64,000 nucleotides of DNA from positions 62,001 to 126,000 of the forward strand of contig VXPF01000117.1 of NCBI GenBank assembly GCA_009839725.1. Reading direction: 5' to 3'. The position numbers and the translations under genes are program-made. This document shows, piece by piece, positions 49,658 through 59,105 of this stretch; position 1 is the stretch's first letter; each line of letters opens with the position of its first letter. The notes under the pieces were generated by a model, which saw nothing but the letters and a program-made list of their open reading frames with translations, was not told where the DNA came from and searched no databases. Source of the DNA: Dehalococcoidia bacterium. GTDB taxonomy: Bacteria > Chloroflexota > Dehalococcoidia > Tepidiformales > Tepidiformaceae.

Positions 49658-51454
49658 TTACTCCTCGAACAGCTCCTGCAGGTCGGCGGGCATCTCGGGA
49701 AGGGGCGAGGTGGTGACCTCCATCTCCCCGTCCGCGCCCTGGCGGATGACGACGTTCTTGTTGCCCCACTCTGCATCGTTGGGGCCGGGGTAGTCGTCGC
49801 GGGTGTGGCCGCCACGGCTCTCCTGGCGGACGTTGGCGGCGCGCGCGGTGGCCTCGGAGACGGTCAGGAGGGCCTGCAGGTCGATGGCCAGGTGCCAGCC
49901 CGGGTTGTACTGCTGGTGCCCGTAGACGCCCACGCTGGCGGCGCGCCCCTTGTAGCCCTCGATGCGCTCCTGCGCCTCGATCAGCTCCGACTCGGTGCGG
50001 ATGATGCCGACGAGGTTGTGCATCGTGTCCTGGAGGTCTCGCTGGATGTCGTAGGGACCCTCGGCGCCGTCGCGCTCGAAGGGGGCGCGCATGGCCGCCA
50101 CGATCTCCTCGACCTGCGCATCGTCCGCCTCGGGAGCGGAGGCCTGGGCGGCGGCGTCCTCGGCGGCGCCCAGGCCGGCGCGGCGTCCGAAGACGACGAG
50201 GTCGGAGAGGGAGTTGCCGCCGAGGCGGTTGGCGCCATGCATGCCGCCGGCGCACTCGCCCGCGGCGTAGAGCCCGGGGACGGTCGTGGCAGCGGTGTCG
50301 GCATCGACACGGATGCCGCCCATGATGTAGTGCATCGTGGGACCGACTTCCATCGCCTGGGAGGTGATGTCGACGTCGGCGAGCTGCTTGAACTGGTGAT
50401 ACATGCTCGGCAGGCGGCGGCGGATGTACTCGGTGGAACGGCGCGTGGCGATGTCGAGGAAGACGCCGCCGTGGGGGCTGCCGCGCCCCGCCTTCACCTC
50501 GGAGTTGATGGCGCGGGCCACCTCGTCGCGGGGGAGGAGGTCGGGGGTGCGGCGGTTGTTGACCTTGTCCTCGTACCAGGCGTCCGCTTCCTCGATCGAG
50601 TCGGCCGTCTCTGCCGCGAAGAACTCGGGGATGTAGTTGAACATGAAGCGCTCGCCGTCGCTGTTGCGCAGCGTGCCGCCGTCGCCGCGGACGCCTTCGG
50701 TCACGAGAATGCCGCGCACGCTCGGGGGCCAGACCATCCCGGTCGGGTGGAACTGGACGCACTCCATGTCGATGAGCTCGGCGCCGGCCCAGTAGGCGAG
50801 GGCGTGACCGTCGCCGGTGTACTCCCAGGAGTTCGAGGTGACGGCAAAGGCCTTGCCCGTGCCGCCAGTAGCGAGCACGGTCGACTTCGCGTTGAAGACC
50901 AGCAGGTTGCCGCTTTCGCGCCAGTAGGCCACAGCGCCGGAGACGCGGTCGCCATCCTTGAGCAGCCGCGAGACCGTGCACTCCATGAACACGTCGATGC
51001 CGTTGTGGACGGCGTGCTGCTGGAGCGTGCGGATGAGCTCGAGGCCGGTGCGGTCGCCAACGTGGGCGAGGCGGGCGTAGCGGTGGCCGCCGAAGTCGCG
51101 CTGGAGGATGCGGCCGTCGTTGGTGCGGTCGAAGAGGGCGCCCCACTCCTCGAGCTCGTTCACGCGGTCGGGGGCTTCCTGGGCATGGAGCTGGGCCATG
51201 CGCCAGTTGTTGAGCATCTTGCCGCCGCGCATGGTGTCGCGGAAGTGGACCTGCCAGTTGTCCTGGGGCCAGACGTTGCCGAGCGCGGCGGCGATGCCGC
51301 CCTCGGCCATCACGGTGTGGGCCTTGCCCAGCAGTGACTTGCAGATGAGGGCGGTGCGGGCGCCCCGAGCGGACGCCTCAATGGCGGCCCGTAGCCCGGC
51401 GCCGCCGGCCCCGATGACGATGACGTCGTAGTCGTGGCGTTCGTACTCAACCAT
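49658..51454 (-). CDS. sdhA: succinate dehydrogenase/fumarate reductase flavoprotein subunit
   Basis: 598 aa; VIGAGGAGLRAAIEA, HTVMAEGGIAAALGN, HGANRLGGNSLSDLVVFGRRAG. Confidence 0.96.
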   Translation of the reverse strand: MVEYERHDYDVIVIGAGGAGLRAAIEASARGARTALICKSLLGKAHTVMAEGGIAAALGNVWPQDNWQVHFRDTMRGGKMLNNWRMAQLHAQEAPDRVNELEEWGALFDRTNDGRILQRDFGGHRYARLAHVGDRTGLELIRTLQQHAVHNGIDVFMECTVSRLLKDGDRVSGAVAYWRESGNLLVFNAKSTVLATGGTGKAFAVTSNSWEYTGDGHALAYWAGAELIDMECVQFHPTGMVWPPSVRGILVTEGVRGDGGTLRNSDGERFMFNYIPEFFAAETADSIEEADAWYEDKVNNRRTPDLLPRDEVARAINSEVKAGRGSPHGGVFLDIATRRSTEYIRRRLPSMYHQFKQLADVDITSQAMEVGPTMHYIMGGIRVDADTAATTVPGLYAAGECAGGMHGANRLGGNSLSDLVVFGRRAGLGAAEDAAAQASAPEADDAQVEEIVAAMRAPFERDGAEGPYDIQRDLQDTMHNLVGIIRTESELIEAQERIEGYKGRAASVGVYGHQQYNPGWHLAIDLQALLTVSEATARAANVRQESRGGHTRDDYPGPNDAEWGNKNVVIRQGADGEMEVTTSPLPEMPADLQELFEE

Positions 51455-51457
51455 CGG

Positions 51458-52258
51458 CTAGAAGTGGCTCCAGGTGTTCGGGTCGGTCATGTGGCCGTTG
51501 GCGACCAGCCGGATGTAGACATCGACGGTGACGATGACCAGGAGGCTCGACCATGCCCAGAAGCGGTGGTTCTCGTTCCAGATCGTGACGTAGTCCCAGA
51601 CGCGCTTGCGGGCGCGGGTGAAGGCGGAGCAGCTGAAGCAGTTCAGTCCACCGCCCACGAAGTGGCGCAGGGAGTGGCAGGAGAAGGTGTACATCATGAG
51701 GAGGAAAGCGTTGAGGATGAGGAGGGTGGAGCCGACCCCGATGCCCCAGCCCTCGCCTGAGACGTAGAGGCTGCGGATGGCGCCGATCCAGAGCAGGGGT
51801 ACGAACACGAGGGCGACGTACATCACGTAGCGGTGCAGGTTCTGCATGATGAGGGGGAAGGTTGACTCGCCCTTGTAGGTCGGTCCCACATCGCCCACGG
51901 CGCAGGCGGGCGGGCTCAGGAAGTAGGAGCGGTAGTAGGCGCGCCGGTAGTAGTAGCAGGTGGCGCGGAAGGGGACGGGGCCGATGAGCACGATGAAGGC
52001 CGGGGAGAGGTACCAGGCGCCCTCCCAGTCGGCGTTGATCATGGTGAGCCAGGTGGGCTCGAAGACGGGACTGAGGAGGTGGGTGCCCTCGACCTCGTAG
52101 TGCCCGATGGGGCCGAAATCCATGATGATGGAGACGGTGAGCCAGCCGAAGAAGAGCCCGATGCTGGCGAAGACGAGGACCGGTTCAACCCACCAGCGGT
52201 CCTCCCGGAGCGTGGTCAGAAATCCGCGTCGAAGGGGCGCGGCGACAGCCTGAGCCAT
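51458..52258 (-). CDS. sdhC: succinate dehydrogenase membrane anchor subunit
   Basis: Start MAQAVAAPLRRGF; multi-TM with conserved His; directly upstream of sdhA on the same strand. Confidence 0.85.
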   Translation of the reverse strand: MAQAVAAPLRRGFLTTLREDRWWVEPVLVFASIGLFFGWLTVSIIMDFGPIGHYEVEGTHLLSPVFEPTWLTMINADWEGAWYLSPAFIVLIGPVPFRATCYYYRRAYYRSYFLSPPACAVGDVGPTYKGESTFPLIMQNLHRYVMYVALVFVPLLWIGAIRSLYVSGEGWGIGVGSTLLILNAFLLMMYTFSCHSLRHFVGGGLNCFSCSAFTRARKRVWDYVTIWNENHRFWAWSSLLVIVTVDVYIRLVANGHMTDPNTWSHF

Positions 52259-52434
52259 GGTTACCCTCGGAAGTGTCAGACCCGCGTAGCGGGCCGTCGG
52301 GCATCGTACCGCTGGCCCCAACAGCGGGCAATTGCGGGGCGTGGTGATCGGTGGTCGGTGATCGGCGGTTGGTGGCCGGGGCGCGTTGACGGTGCTCGCA
52401 GCGCCGTGCTACCAACCCTCCGCAGGAGTGGCCC

Positions 52435-52812
52435 ATGCTTGGATCGAGTGACCTGACCGTGCTCGTGGGAACCGCCCGCCTCGAAGAGACGCGCGCCTTC
52501 TACGAGGAGACCCTTGGACTCACGCTGATCTCCGAAGATCCCTTCGCCGCCGTTTTCGATGCGCATGGCACCACGCTGCGCCTCTCGAAGGTCGAGGAGC
52601 TGACGCCGCAGCCCTTCGCCGTGCTCGGCTGGTCGGTTCCCGACATCGAGACTGCCGTGGACGCGCTCGGCGGGCGCGGCGTCGGGTTTGAGCGGTATCC
52701 GGGCATGGAGCAGGACGACCGCGGCCTCTGGCAGGCGCCGGGCGGGCCCCGCGTCGCCTGGTTCCGGGATCCGGACGGGAACACCCTCTCACTCACCGAG
52801 GCTTCCGCATGA
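52435..52812 (+). CDS. VOC family (glyoxalase-like) protein
   Basis: 125 aa; LTVLVGTARLEETRAFYEETLGLTLISED...WFRDPDGNTLSL. Confidence 0.9.
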   Translation: MLGSSDLTVLVGTARLEETRAFYEETLGLTLISEDPFAAVFDAHGTTLRLSKVEELTPQPFAVLGWSVPDIETAVDALGGRGVGFERYPGMEQDDRGLWQAPGGPRVAWFRDPDGNTLSLTEASA

Positions 52813-54035
52813 CCGCAACTGCCGACCTGAATCCGTACAACGCCGACGTGATCGAGTGTCCGTACCCGATGTACGAGCGCATGCGCGAGCAGGGCGCGTA
52901 CTACCTCGAGTCGGCGGACGCCTGGATCGTGACGCGCTGGGAGGACGTGCAGTTCGTCCTGAAGCGGTCGGACCTGTTCTCGAACTTGCCCGGGGTTGAT
53001 CCGCACGGAGTCACCCCTGAGCAGGTGCAGATGGCCCGCGAGACGGGAGCGCTGCCGGCGAGCGATCCGCCCGAGCACACGCATTACCGGCGGCTTGCGG
53101 GCCCGTGGCTCTCGAAGCGCGGCATCGAGTCGTTCGAGCCGAACGTCTACCGCGTGATCGACGGGCTCATCGACCGCTTTATCGACGACGGCGAGGTGGA
53201 GCTGGCGAGCCAGTTCTCGACGCCGCTGACGGTGCTGGTGTTCGTCGAGCTGATGGGCATCCTCGACGAGGACATTCCGCAGGTGACGAGCTGGGTGAAC
53301 GACACGATCGAACTGATGGGCGCAGGCTTCGGGCTGGTGGAGCGGGAGCGAGTGGGGGAGCTGCTCGCGAGCGGCGAGGAGTTCCGGCGCTACCTGCTGA
53401 ACCTGGCCGAGGGCCGCCGCCGTGAGCCCCGGGACGACATGCTCACGGACCTCGTGACGGGGCCGCTGAAGGGCTTCGGCGGGCGCACGCTCCACGAGCA
53501 GGAGCTGCAGGGGATGCTCGTGACCCTCCTGATGGGCGGCACGGAGACGACCCTGAACATGGTCGACAGCGGCATGTGGCTGCTGCTGGAGCATCCGGAG
53601 ACGATGGCCCAGCTACGTGCGGACCAGTCGCTCATCGAGAACTTCGTGGAGGAGGCGCTGCGGATAGAGTCGCCGGTGCAGCAACTCTCGCGGCGGGCGG
53701 TGGTCGACACCAAGATCGGTGGGGTGGCCATACCGGCGGGCGCGCGCATCTCGGTGTTCTACGCGGCCGCCAACCGCGACCCCGAACACTGGGAGGCGCC
53801 CGAGGCGTTCGACATCCACCGCGAGGAAGCGAAGCGGCACGTGGGATTCGGGGCCGGTGTGCACTACTGCATCGGGGCGCCCCTGGCGCGGATGGAGGGG
53901 CGCATCGCCTTCGAGCGCCTGCTGACGCGCCTCAAGAACATCCGCTACAGCCCGGGCAAGAACGACTTCCGCCACGGCCCGAACCACGTCATCCGCGGCT
54001 TCCGGGAGCTGTGGCTGGAGTTCGACAGGGCGTAG
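52809..54035 (+). CDS. cytochrome P450
   Basis: 408 aa; I-helix MGGTETT, ExxR EEALRIESPVQQLSR, heme loop FGAGVHYCIGAPLARMEG; ATGA overlap with the VOC gene. Confidence 0.96.
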   Translation: MTATADLNPYNADVIECPYPMYERMREQGAYYLESADAWIVTRWEDVQFVLKRSDLFSNLPGVDPHGVTPEQVQMARETGALPASDPPEHTHYRRLAGPWLSKRGIESFEPNVYRVIDGLIDRFIDDGEVELASQFSTPLTVLVFVELMGILDEDIPQVTSWVNDTIELMGAGFGLVERERVGELLASGEEFRRYLLNLAEGRRREPRDDMLTDLVTGPLKGFGGRTLHEQELQGMLVTLLMGGTETTLNMVDSGMWLLLEHPETMAQLRADQSLIENFVEEALRIESPVQQLSRRAVVDTKIGGVAIPAGARISVFYAAANRDPEHWEAPEAFDIHREEAKRHVGFGAGVHYCIGAPLARMEGRIAFERLLTRLKNIRYSPGKNDFRHGPNHVIRGFRELWLEFDRA

Positions 54036-54157
54036 GGACACACCGGCGGCGCCCGCCTCTCTCCTCGCTCGCCGCAGGTTCCGTAGGATGGCGGCCAGTC
54101 GGGCAGCGCTACACGTAAGGCATAGTCGCCGGTCGGGCCCCATCGCGGAGTCGACAG

Positions 54158-55888
54158 ATGGCCGAGAACATCCGGTACGAGCCGGAGGAGCAGTCTCCAC
54201 CCCTGACGACGCTGGCCGTGGGCGTCCAGGGCACGGCCCTGATCGTGTCGAACACGGTCATGATCGCGAGCATCTTCGCGGCCGCGTTCGACGACGACGG
54301 GAGCTACCTGGAGTGGGCGCTCTTCGCGGGCCTTGTCGTTGCCGGTGCGGTCGTCGCTCTGCAGGCAACCCGATTCGGGCGGCTGGGATCCGGGTACGTG
54401 CTGCTGATGGGCCCGGGCGTGCCCTTCCTGGCGGTGTGCGTGCTGGCCGTCCACGAGGGCGGTCTGGCGCTCATGTCGAGCCTCGTGGTCGCCTCATCGC
54501 TGGTCCAGTTCGCGGTGGGGGCCTGGCTCGCGCAGCTGCGCCGCCTGATCACTCCCGTCGTGGCGGGGGTGGCGTTCATGATGATCGCAGTCTCCGCCAT
54601 GCCCATCGCCCTGGGACGGCTCAACGATGTCCCGGCCGATGCCTCCCCGGGAGCGGGCGTGGCCGTGGCGGCGGTCACGCTGGGCGCGGCGGCGCTGCTG
54701 ATGCTGCGGGGCAGGGGGCTCTGGCGATTGTGGGCCCTGCCGATCGCCATTGTGGCGGGCTGCGCCGTCGCCGTACCGCTTGGTGTCTACGACGCGCAGC
54801 ATGCACTCGACACGCCGTGGTTCTACCTCCCGGACGGCTCGGCCTGGCCCGGCTTCGCCTCGATCTTCGACGAAGACTTCTGGGCGCTGCTGCTCGTGTT
54901 CCTCGTCGTGAGTGCGGTGGTCGCCGTCAGGGCCAGCAACGAGGGCGCGGTGATCCAGCAGGTCTCCCGGCGGACCCCCCGCACGATCGATTTCCGCAGC
55001 GTGCAGGGAACCCTGAATGCGGGGGGGATCGCGATCCTGCTCTCGGGAATCGCGGGCACGCCACCGACCATCATCTACCTGCCCACGACGATCTCGCTCA
55101 TCGACTTCACCGGCGTGGCCGCGCGGCGAGTGGCCGTGGTCATGGGAGCGATGGTTGTCGTGCTGGCCCTGCTTCCGAAGATCGTCGCGGTCTTGCACAC
55201 GGTCCCTCGCTCGGTGACGGGCGCCCTGCTGTTGATCATCATGGGGCTGTTCTTCGTCGAGGGAACGCGAAGCGTGTTCCGGGAGGGGCTCAGCCGGCAG
55301 CGGGCCTTCATCGTCGGCGTTTCCCTCTCGATCGCGGTCGGTTTGCAGAGCCAGAACATCCTCGCGGGCGTGATCGCCAGCCCGTGGGATGTGGCGCTGG
55401 GGAACGGCGTGGTGCTAGGCGTGTTCGTTGCGGTCCTGCTGACCCTGGTTCTGGACGTGACCGGATCTCGTCGCAGGCGCCTCGAGACGGAGTTGGACGA
55501 CTCTGCCTTCCCCAAGGTCGAGGCGTTTCTCCGCGAACTCGGCGCGGGTGCAGGGTGGGGCGAGGCCGCGAGGGACCGGCTCTGCGCGGCGGGCGAAGAG
55601 ACCGTGTCGGCGATGCTGCAGCTACGCGACGACTACGAGTCCGAGAAGCCTCCGCGACTCGTCGTGCTCGCGCGTCCGGCAACGGAGGCGGTCGAGCTGG
55701 AATTCCTGGCGGTGTTCTCGGAGGAGAACATCGAGGACCGTCTCGCCTACCTCAGTGAGCAGGCCGAGGAGCCAGACGTGAGCGACATCTCGTTCCGCCT
55801 GCTGCGGCACTACGCCTCCTCCGTCCGCCACCGCAAGTACCACGGCCTCGACATCGTCACGGTCGAGGTCGAGGGCTCCCGGCAATGA
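54158..55888 (+). CDS. NCS2-like purine/pyrimidine permease with C-terminal HATPase (RsbW-like) domain
   Basis: 576 aa; many TM helices (GSGYVLLMGPGVPFLAVC...NILAGVIASPWDVALGNGV); soluble C-terminus VEAFLRELGAGAGWGEAARDRLCAAGEETVSAML... resembles a degenerate anti-sigma-kinase fold. Confidence 0.75.
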   Translation: MAENIRYEPEEQSPPLTTLAVGVQGTALIVSNTVMIASIFAAAFDDDGSYLEWALFAGLVVAGAVVALQATRFGRLGSGYVLLMGPGVPFLAVCVLAVHEGGLALMSSLVVASSLVQFAVGAWLAQLRRLITPVVAGVAFMMIAVSAMPIALGRLNDVPADASPGAGVAVAAVTLGAAALLMLRGRGLWRLWALPIAIVAGCAVAVPLGVYDAQHALDTPWFYLPDGSAWPGFASIFDEDFWALLLVFLVVSAVVAVRASNEGAVIQQVSRRTPRTIDFRSVQGTLNAGGIAILLSGIAGTPPTIIYLPTTISLIDFTGVAARRVAVVMGAMVVVLALLPKIVAVLHTVPRSVTGALLLIIMGLFFVEGTRSVFREGLSRQRAFIVGVSLSIAVGLQSQNILAGVIASPWDVALGNGVVLGVFVAVLLTLVLDVTGSRRRRLETELDDSAFPKVEAFLRELGAGAGWGEAARDRLCAAGEETVSAMLQLRDDYESEKPPRLVVLARPATEAVELEFLAVFSEENIEDRLAYLSEQAEEPDVSDISFRLLRHYASSVRHRKYHGLDIVTVEVEGSRQ

Positions 55889-55958
55889 GTCCGCCTTCGT
55901 GGGAGCGTGGCAGAATGCGCGCGCTGGCCTACGGGTTCTGAATAGAGGAGTCACTCAC

Positions 55959-56264
55959 ATGAACGGCTACATGATCATCAACACCGAGGTGTTCGACCCG
56001 GACGTCTTCGCCGAATTCCGCCCGAAGATCGCAGAAGCCATGCAGGCGCATGGGGGAAGGTTCCTGGTGCGCGGCGGCACGGTCGACGTCACCGAGGGGG
56101 ACTGGGAGTTTCAGCGCGTCGTGATCATGGAGTTCGACAGCTTCGAGCGCGCACGCGGCTTTGTGCGGTCGCCGGAGTACACGGCGCTCCAGGGCCTTCG
56201 CGATCGGTGCATGCACTCGAAGACGATGGTGGTCGAGGGGTACAACCCGGACGCCGACTCCTGA
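55959..56264 (+). CDS. DUF1330 family protein
   Basis: MNGYMIINTEVFDPDVFAEFRPKIAEAMQAHGGRFLVRGG...VIMEFDSFERARGFVRSPEYTAL. Confidence 0.9.
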   Translation: MNGYMIINTEVFDPDVFAEFRPKIAEAMQAHGGRFLVRGGTVDVTEGDWEFQRVVIMEFDSFERARGFVRSPEYTALQGLRDRCMHSKTMVVEGYNPDADS

Positions 56265-56356
56265 TAGAGGTCTAGCGTGGTCGGCGCCAGCAGGGCACAG
56301 GTCGAGGCGGCGACATCAACCTTGCCAAGGCTTGCCAAGCTGGCTAGCGTTACAGC

Positions 56357-56596
56357 ATGAGCACGATGAATGTCTCGCTGCCCGAGTCCCTCAAGGCCTT
56401 TGTGGACGAGCAGGTCAGCGCCCGCGGTTACGGCTCGACGAGCGAGTATGTGCGCGAGCTGATCCGGAAGGAACAAGACATCCAGCACCTGCGCGACCTG
56501 CTCCTCGAAGGGGCCGCATCGCCCGTGGCGGGTGTTGCCGACAAGGCCTTTTTCCAGAGTCTCCGTGAAGAGGTACGGGAAGCCACGCAAGAGTGA
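56357..56596 (+). CDS. parD: ParD-family antitoxin
   Basis: 79 aa MSTMNVSLPESLKAFVDEQVSARGYGSTSEYVRELIRKEQD. Confidence 0.92.
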   Translation: MSTMNVSLPESLKAFVDEQVSARGYGSTSEYVRELIRKEQDIQHLRDLLLEGAASPVAGVADKAFFQSLREEVREATQE

Positions 56597-56913
56597 GCCC
56601 GAAGCCTGTCGTCTACCGTCAACGGGCGAGACGCGACATCGATGAGGCCAGGGAGCGCTACCTGTCCGAAGCCTCGGCAGCGGTCGCCCTGAGATTCGTT
56701 GACGCCCTTGAACTCGCCTTCGAACGCATGGGGGAGCACCCTTCCAGCGGTTCGCCACGGTACGCGAGCGTTCTGGGCATCGCGGGCCTGCGGTCCTGGA
56801 ACGTGACAGGGTTCCCCTACCTGGTCTTCGCCGTCGAGGAGGAGGACGTCGTCAACGTCTGGAGGGTCCTGCACACGTCAAGCGATATCGCCGCCTGGCT
56901 GCAGGAGCCGTAA
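56593..56913 (+). CDS. parE: ParE-family toxin
   Basis: 106 aa; VYRQRARRDIDEARERYL...ALRFVDALELAFERMGEHPSSGSPRYA...; GTGA overlap with parD. Confidence 0.9.
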   Translation: MSPKPVVYRQRARRDIDEARERYLSEASAAVALRFVDALELAFERMGEHPSSGSPRYASVLGIAGLRSWNVTGFPYLVFAVEEEDVVNVWRVLHTSSDIAAWLQEP

Positions 56914-56943
56914 GTCGACTGAGCGCTGGGGGCTGCGCTCGCC

Positions 56944-58239
56944 TTACACCACCGCCAGCGCGTCGACCGCCGTGCCGCGGAGGGCGAAGGGGCCGGCGTG
57001 GTCGATGCGCACCTCGACGAGGGCGCCGGGGCGGGCAGGGGCGTCCAGGTGGACGAGCTTGCCGGTGCGAGTGCGGCCGTAGTGCTGCCCCTTCTTGCTG
57101 ACACCCTCGACGAGGATCTCCTGCGTCGTGCCGAGCAGGGATTCGTTGATCTCGCGGGAGATGCGCTCCTCGATCGCGTTGACACGCTGCAGCCGCTCGG
57201 ACTTGACCTCGGCGGGAACGTCGTCGGGCATCTTGCGGTAGGCGATCGTGCCGGGCCGGGGGGAGTAGGCGGCGGAGTGAACCTTATCGAAGCGCAAATC
57301 CTCGAGTAGCTCCAGCGTCTCCTCGAAGTCGTCCTCGGTCTCGCCGGGGTAGCCGACGATGACGTCGGTGGTGATGCCGGCATCGGGCATGAGGGCGCGT
57401 ACCTCGTCCACCTTCTCCAGGTACTCGGCCTTCGTGTAGCCGCGCCTCATCGACTCGAGGACGGCGTCGCTGCCGGCCTGGACGGGCAGGGAGAAGCACT
57501 CCATGACCTTCGGCAGCTCGGCAACAGCTTCAAGGATGCGCGGGGTCATGTCCTTGGGGTAGGAGGTGAGGAAGCGGATGCGGGCGAGCCGCTCGATGGC
57601 GGAAAGCTCCCGCATGAGGTCCCCGAGGTCGGGGGCGCCGTCGAGGTCATGGCCGTAGGCCTCGACGGTCTGGCCGAGCAGGGTCACCTCGCGCACGTCG
57701 TTGGCAGCGAGGTAGGCGACCTCGCGCACGACCTCGTCGACCGGGCGGCTACGCTCGCGGCCGCGGCGGTAAGGAACGATGCAGTAGGTGCAGAACTTGT
57801 CGCAGCCGTGGACGACGGGCACGTAGGCGGTGGGGCCGTCGGGCACGGCGAAGGTCGAGGGCCAAAACTCGCCGCCGAGGTCCTCGGCGGGCTCCTCGAC
57901 GAGCGCCATGATGGGCTCGAACTGCTGCGGGCGGGCGAAGACGTCGACGAAGGGGAAGCGCTTCTCGAGGTCGGTCGTGCGGAGGCCGACCATGCAGCCC
58001 ATGACGGCGACCTTGAGGTCGGGGCGCTCCTCCTTGACGAGGCGCACGCGGCCAAGCAGGGAGTAGGCGCGATCCTCGGCGTGCTGGCGGACGCTGCAGG
58101 TGTTGATCACGACGATGTCGGCGTCGCCGGCCTCGGGAACGGGCTCCATGCCGAGGCGCGTGAAGCCGGCGGCAAGCTTCTCGCTATCCGCGACGTTCAT
58201 CTGGCAGCCGACGGTCCAGAGAAAGTAGCGCTCGGTCAT
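56944..58239 (-). CDS. miaB: MiaB-type tRNA methylthiotransferase
   Basis: 431 aa; TVGCQMNVADSEK, VHGCDKFCTYCIVPYRRGRERSRP radical-SAM motif, TDVIVGYPGETEDDF, C-terminal TRAM. Confidence 0.95.
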   Translation of the reverse strand: MTERYFLWTVGCQMNVADSEKLAAGFTRLGMEPVPEAGDADIVVINTCSVRQHAEDRAYSLLGRVRLVKEERPDLKVAVMGCMVGLRTTDLEKRFPFVDVFARPQQFEPIMALVEEPAEDLGGEFWPSTFAVPDGPTAYVPVVHGCDKFCTYCIVPYRRGRERSRPVDEVVREVAYLAANDVREVTLLGQTVEAYGHDLDGAPDLGDLMRELSAIERLARIRFLTSYPKDMTPRILEAVAELPKVMECFSLPVQAGSDAVLESMRRGYTKAEYLEKVDEVRALMPDAGITTDVIVGYPGETEDDFEETLELLEDLRFDKVHSAAYSPRPGTIAYRKMPDDVPAEVKSERLQRVNAIEERISREINESLLGTTQEILVEGVSKKGQHYGRTRTGKLVHLDAPARPGALVEVRIDHAGPFALRGTAVDALAVV

Positions 58240-58260
58240 TCGTTGCTCTCGGGTCGCGAG

Positions 58261-58352
58261 TGGCGGAGGGGGAGGGATTCGAACCCTCGACCGACGTTTC
58301 CACCGGTAAGCGCTTAGCAGGCGCCCGCACTAGGCCACTATGCGACCCCTCC
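58261..58352 (-). tRNA. tRNA-Ser(GCT), CCA encoded
   Basis: Minus strand GGAGGGGTCGCATAGTGGCCTAGTGCGGGCGCCTGCTAAGCGC...GGTTCGAATCCCTCCCCCTCCGCCA; anticodon loop CTGCTAA, long variable arm. Confidence 0.93.
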
Positions 58353-58429
58353 GCAGGCATTGTAGGCACGGGATCGCTTGCGCCACATCCGGCCCGGTTT
58401 CGTTTGCCGGCACGTCCTACACTCTCCCT

Positions 58430-59038
58430 ATGGCACCCGCAGTGGTCGTGGTCATCTTCACCGTGCTGGAGGGACGACTCTCCGTGCTCCTGATCGAGCG
58501 CGCGGCGGAACCCTGCCAGGGGGAGTGGGCACTGCCGGGGGGCCTGCTTCAGGCGAACGAGACGCTCGACGGGGCAGCCAGCCGCAAGCTCCAGGACGAG
58601 ACGGGCCTCACGGACGTGTTCCTCGAACAGCTCTACAGCTTCGACGCGACGGACGAGGGGAACGCGGGGATCGTCGTGGCGTACTTCGCGCTGCTGCCCG
58701 CAGCGCAGGCGCGGCTGCGGCGGGAGCTGGAGTGGCGTCCCGCCTGGCACGCGCTGCGCGACCTGGAGTCCCTGGCGTTCGAGAACGAGCGCATCCTCGA
58801 ATACGCGCGCGAGCGGCTGCGGAACAAGCTCGCCTACACGAACGTGGCCTACAGCTTCCTGCCCCGCCGCTTCACGCTGCGGGAGCTGCAGGGCGTCTAC
58901 GAGGCGATCCTCGAGGAGCCGGTGGACAAGCGGAACTTCCGCAGGCGGATGGTCGGGCTGGGCATCGTCCGGGCGACGAACGAGACCCGCAAGGAAGGCG
59001 CCCACCGCCCCGCCCGCCTCTACGAGTTTTCTTCCTGA
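58430..59038 (+). CDS. NUDIX protein with C-terminal winged helix (NrtR-like)
   Basis: MAPAVVVVIFTVLEGRLSVLLIERAAEPCQGEWALPGGLLQANETLDGAASRKLQDETGL...; C-terminal FTLRELQGVYEAILEEPVDKRNFRRRM. Confidence 0.88.
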   Translation: MAPAVVVVIFTVLEGRLSVLLIERAAEPCQGEWALPGGLLQANETLDGAASRKLQDETGLTDVFLEQLYSFDATDEGNAGIVVAYFALLPAAQARLRRELEWRPAWHALRDLESLAFENERILEYARERLRNKLAYTNVAYSFLPRRFTLRELQGVYEAILEEPVDKRNFRRRMVGLGIVRATNETRKEGAHRPARLYEFSS

Positions 59039-59105
59039 AGCCGGCAGCCTTCGAGCCAGCGCACGGGAGGCGTGGAGAACAGGAGGCGACCGCGGCTGCT
59101 GGGCG

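Noticed and set aside
52340-52400. GGTGATCGGTGGTC/GGTGATCGGCGGTT near-direct repeats before the VOC gene
   Set aside because: Only two imperfect copies in low-complexity GC-rich sequence; likely chance.
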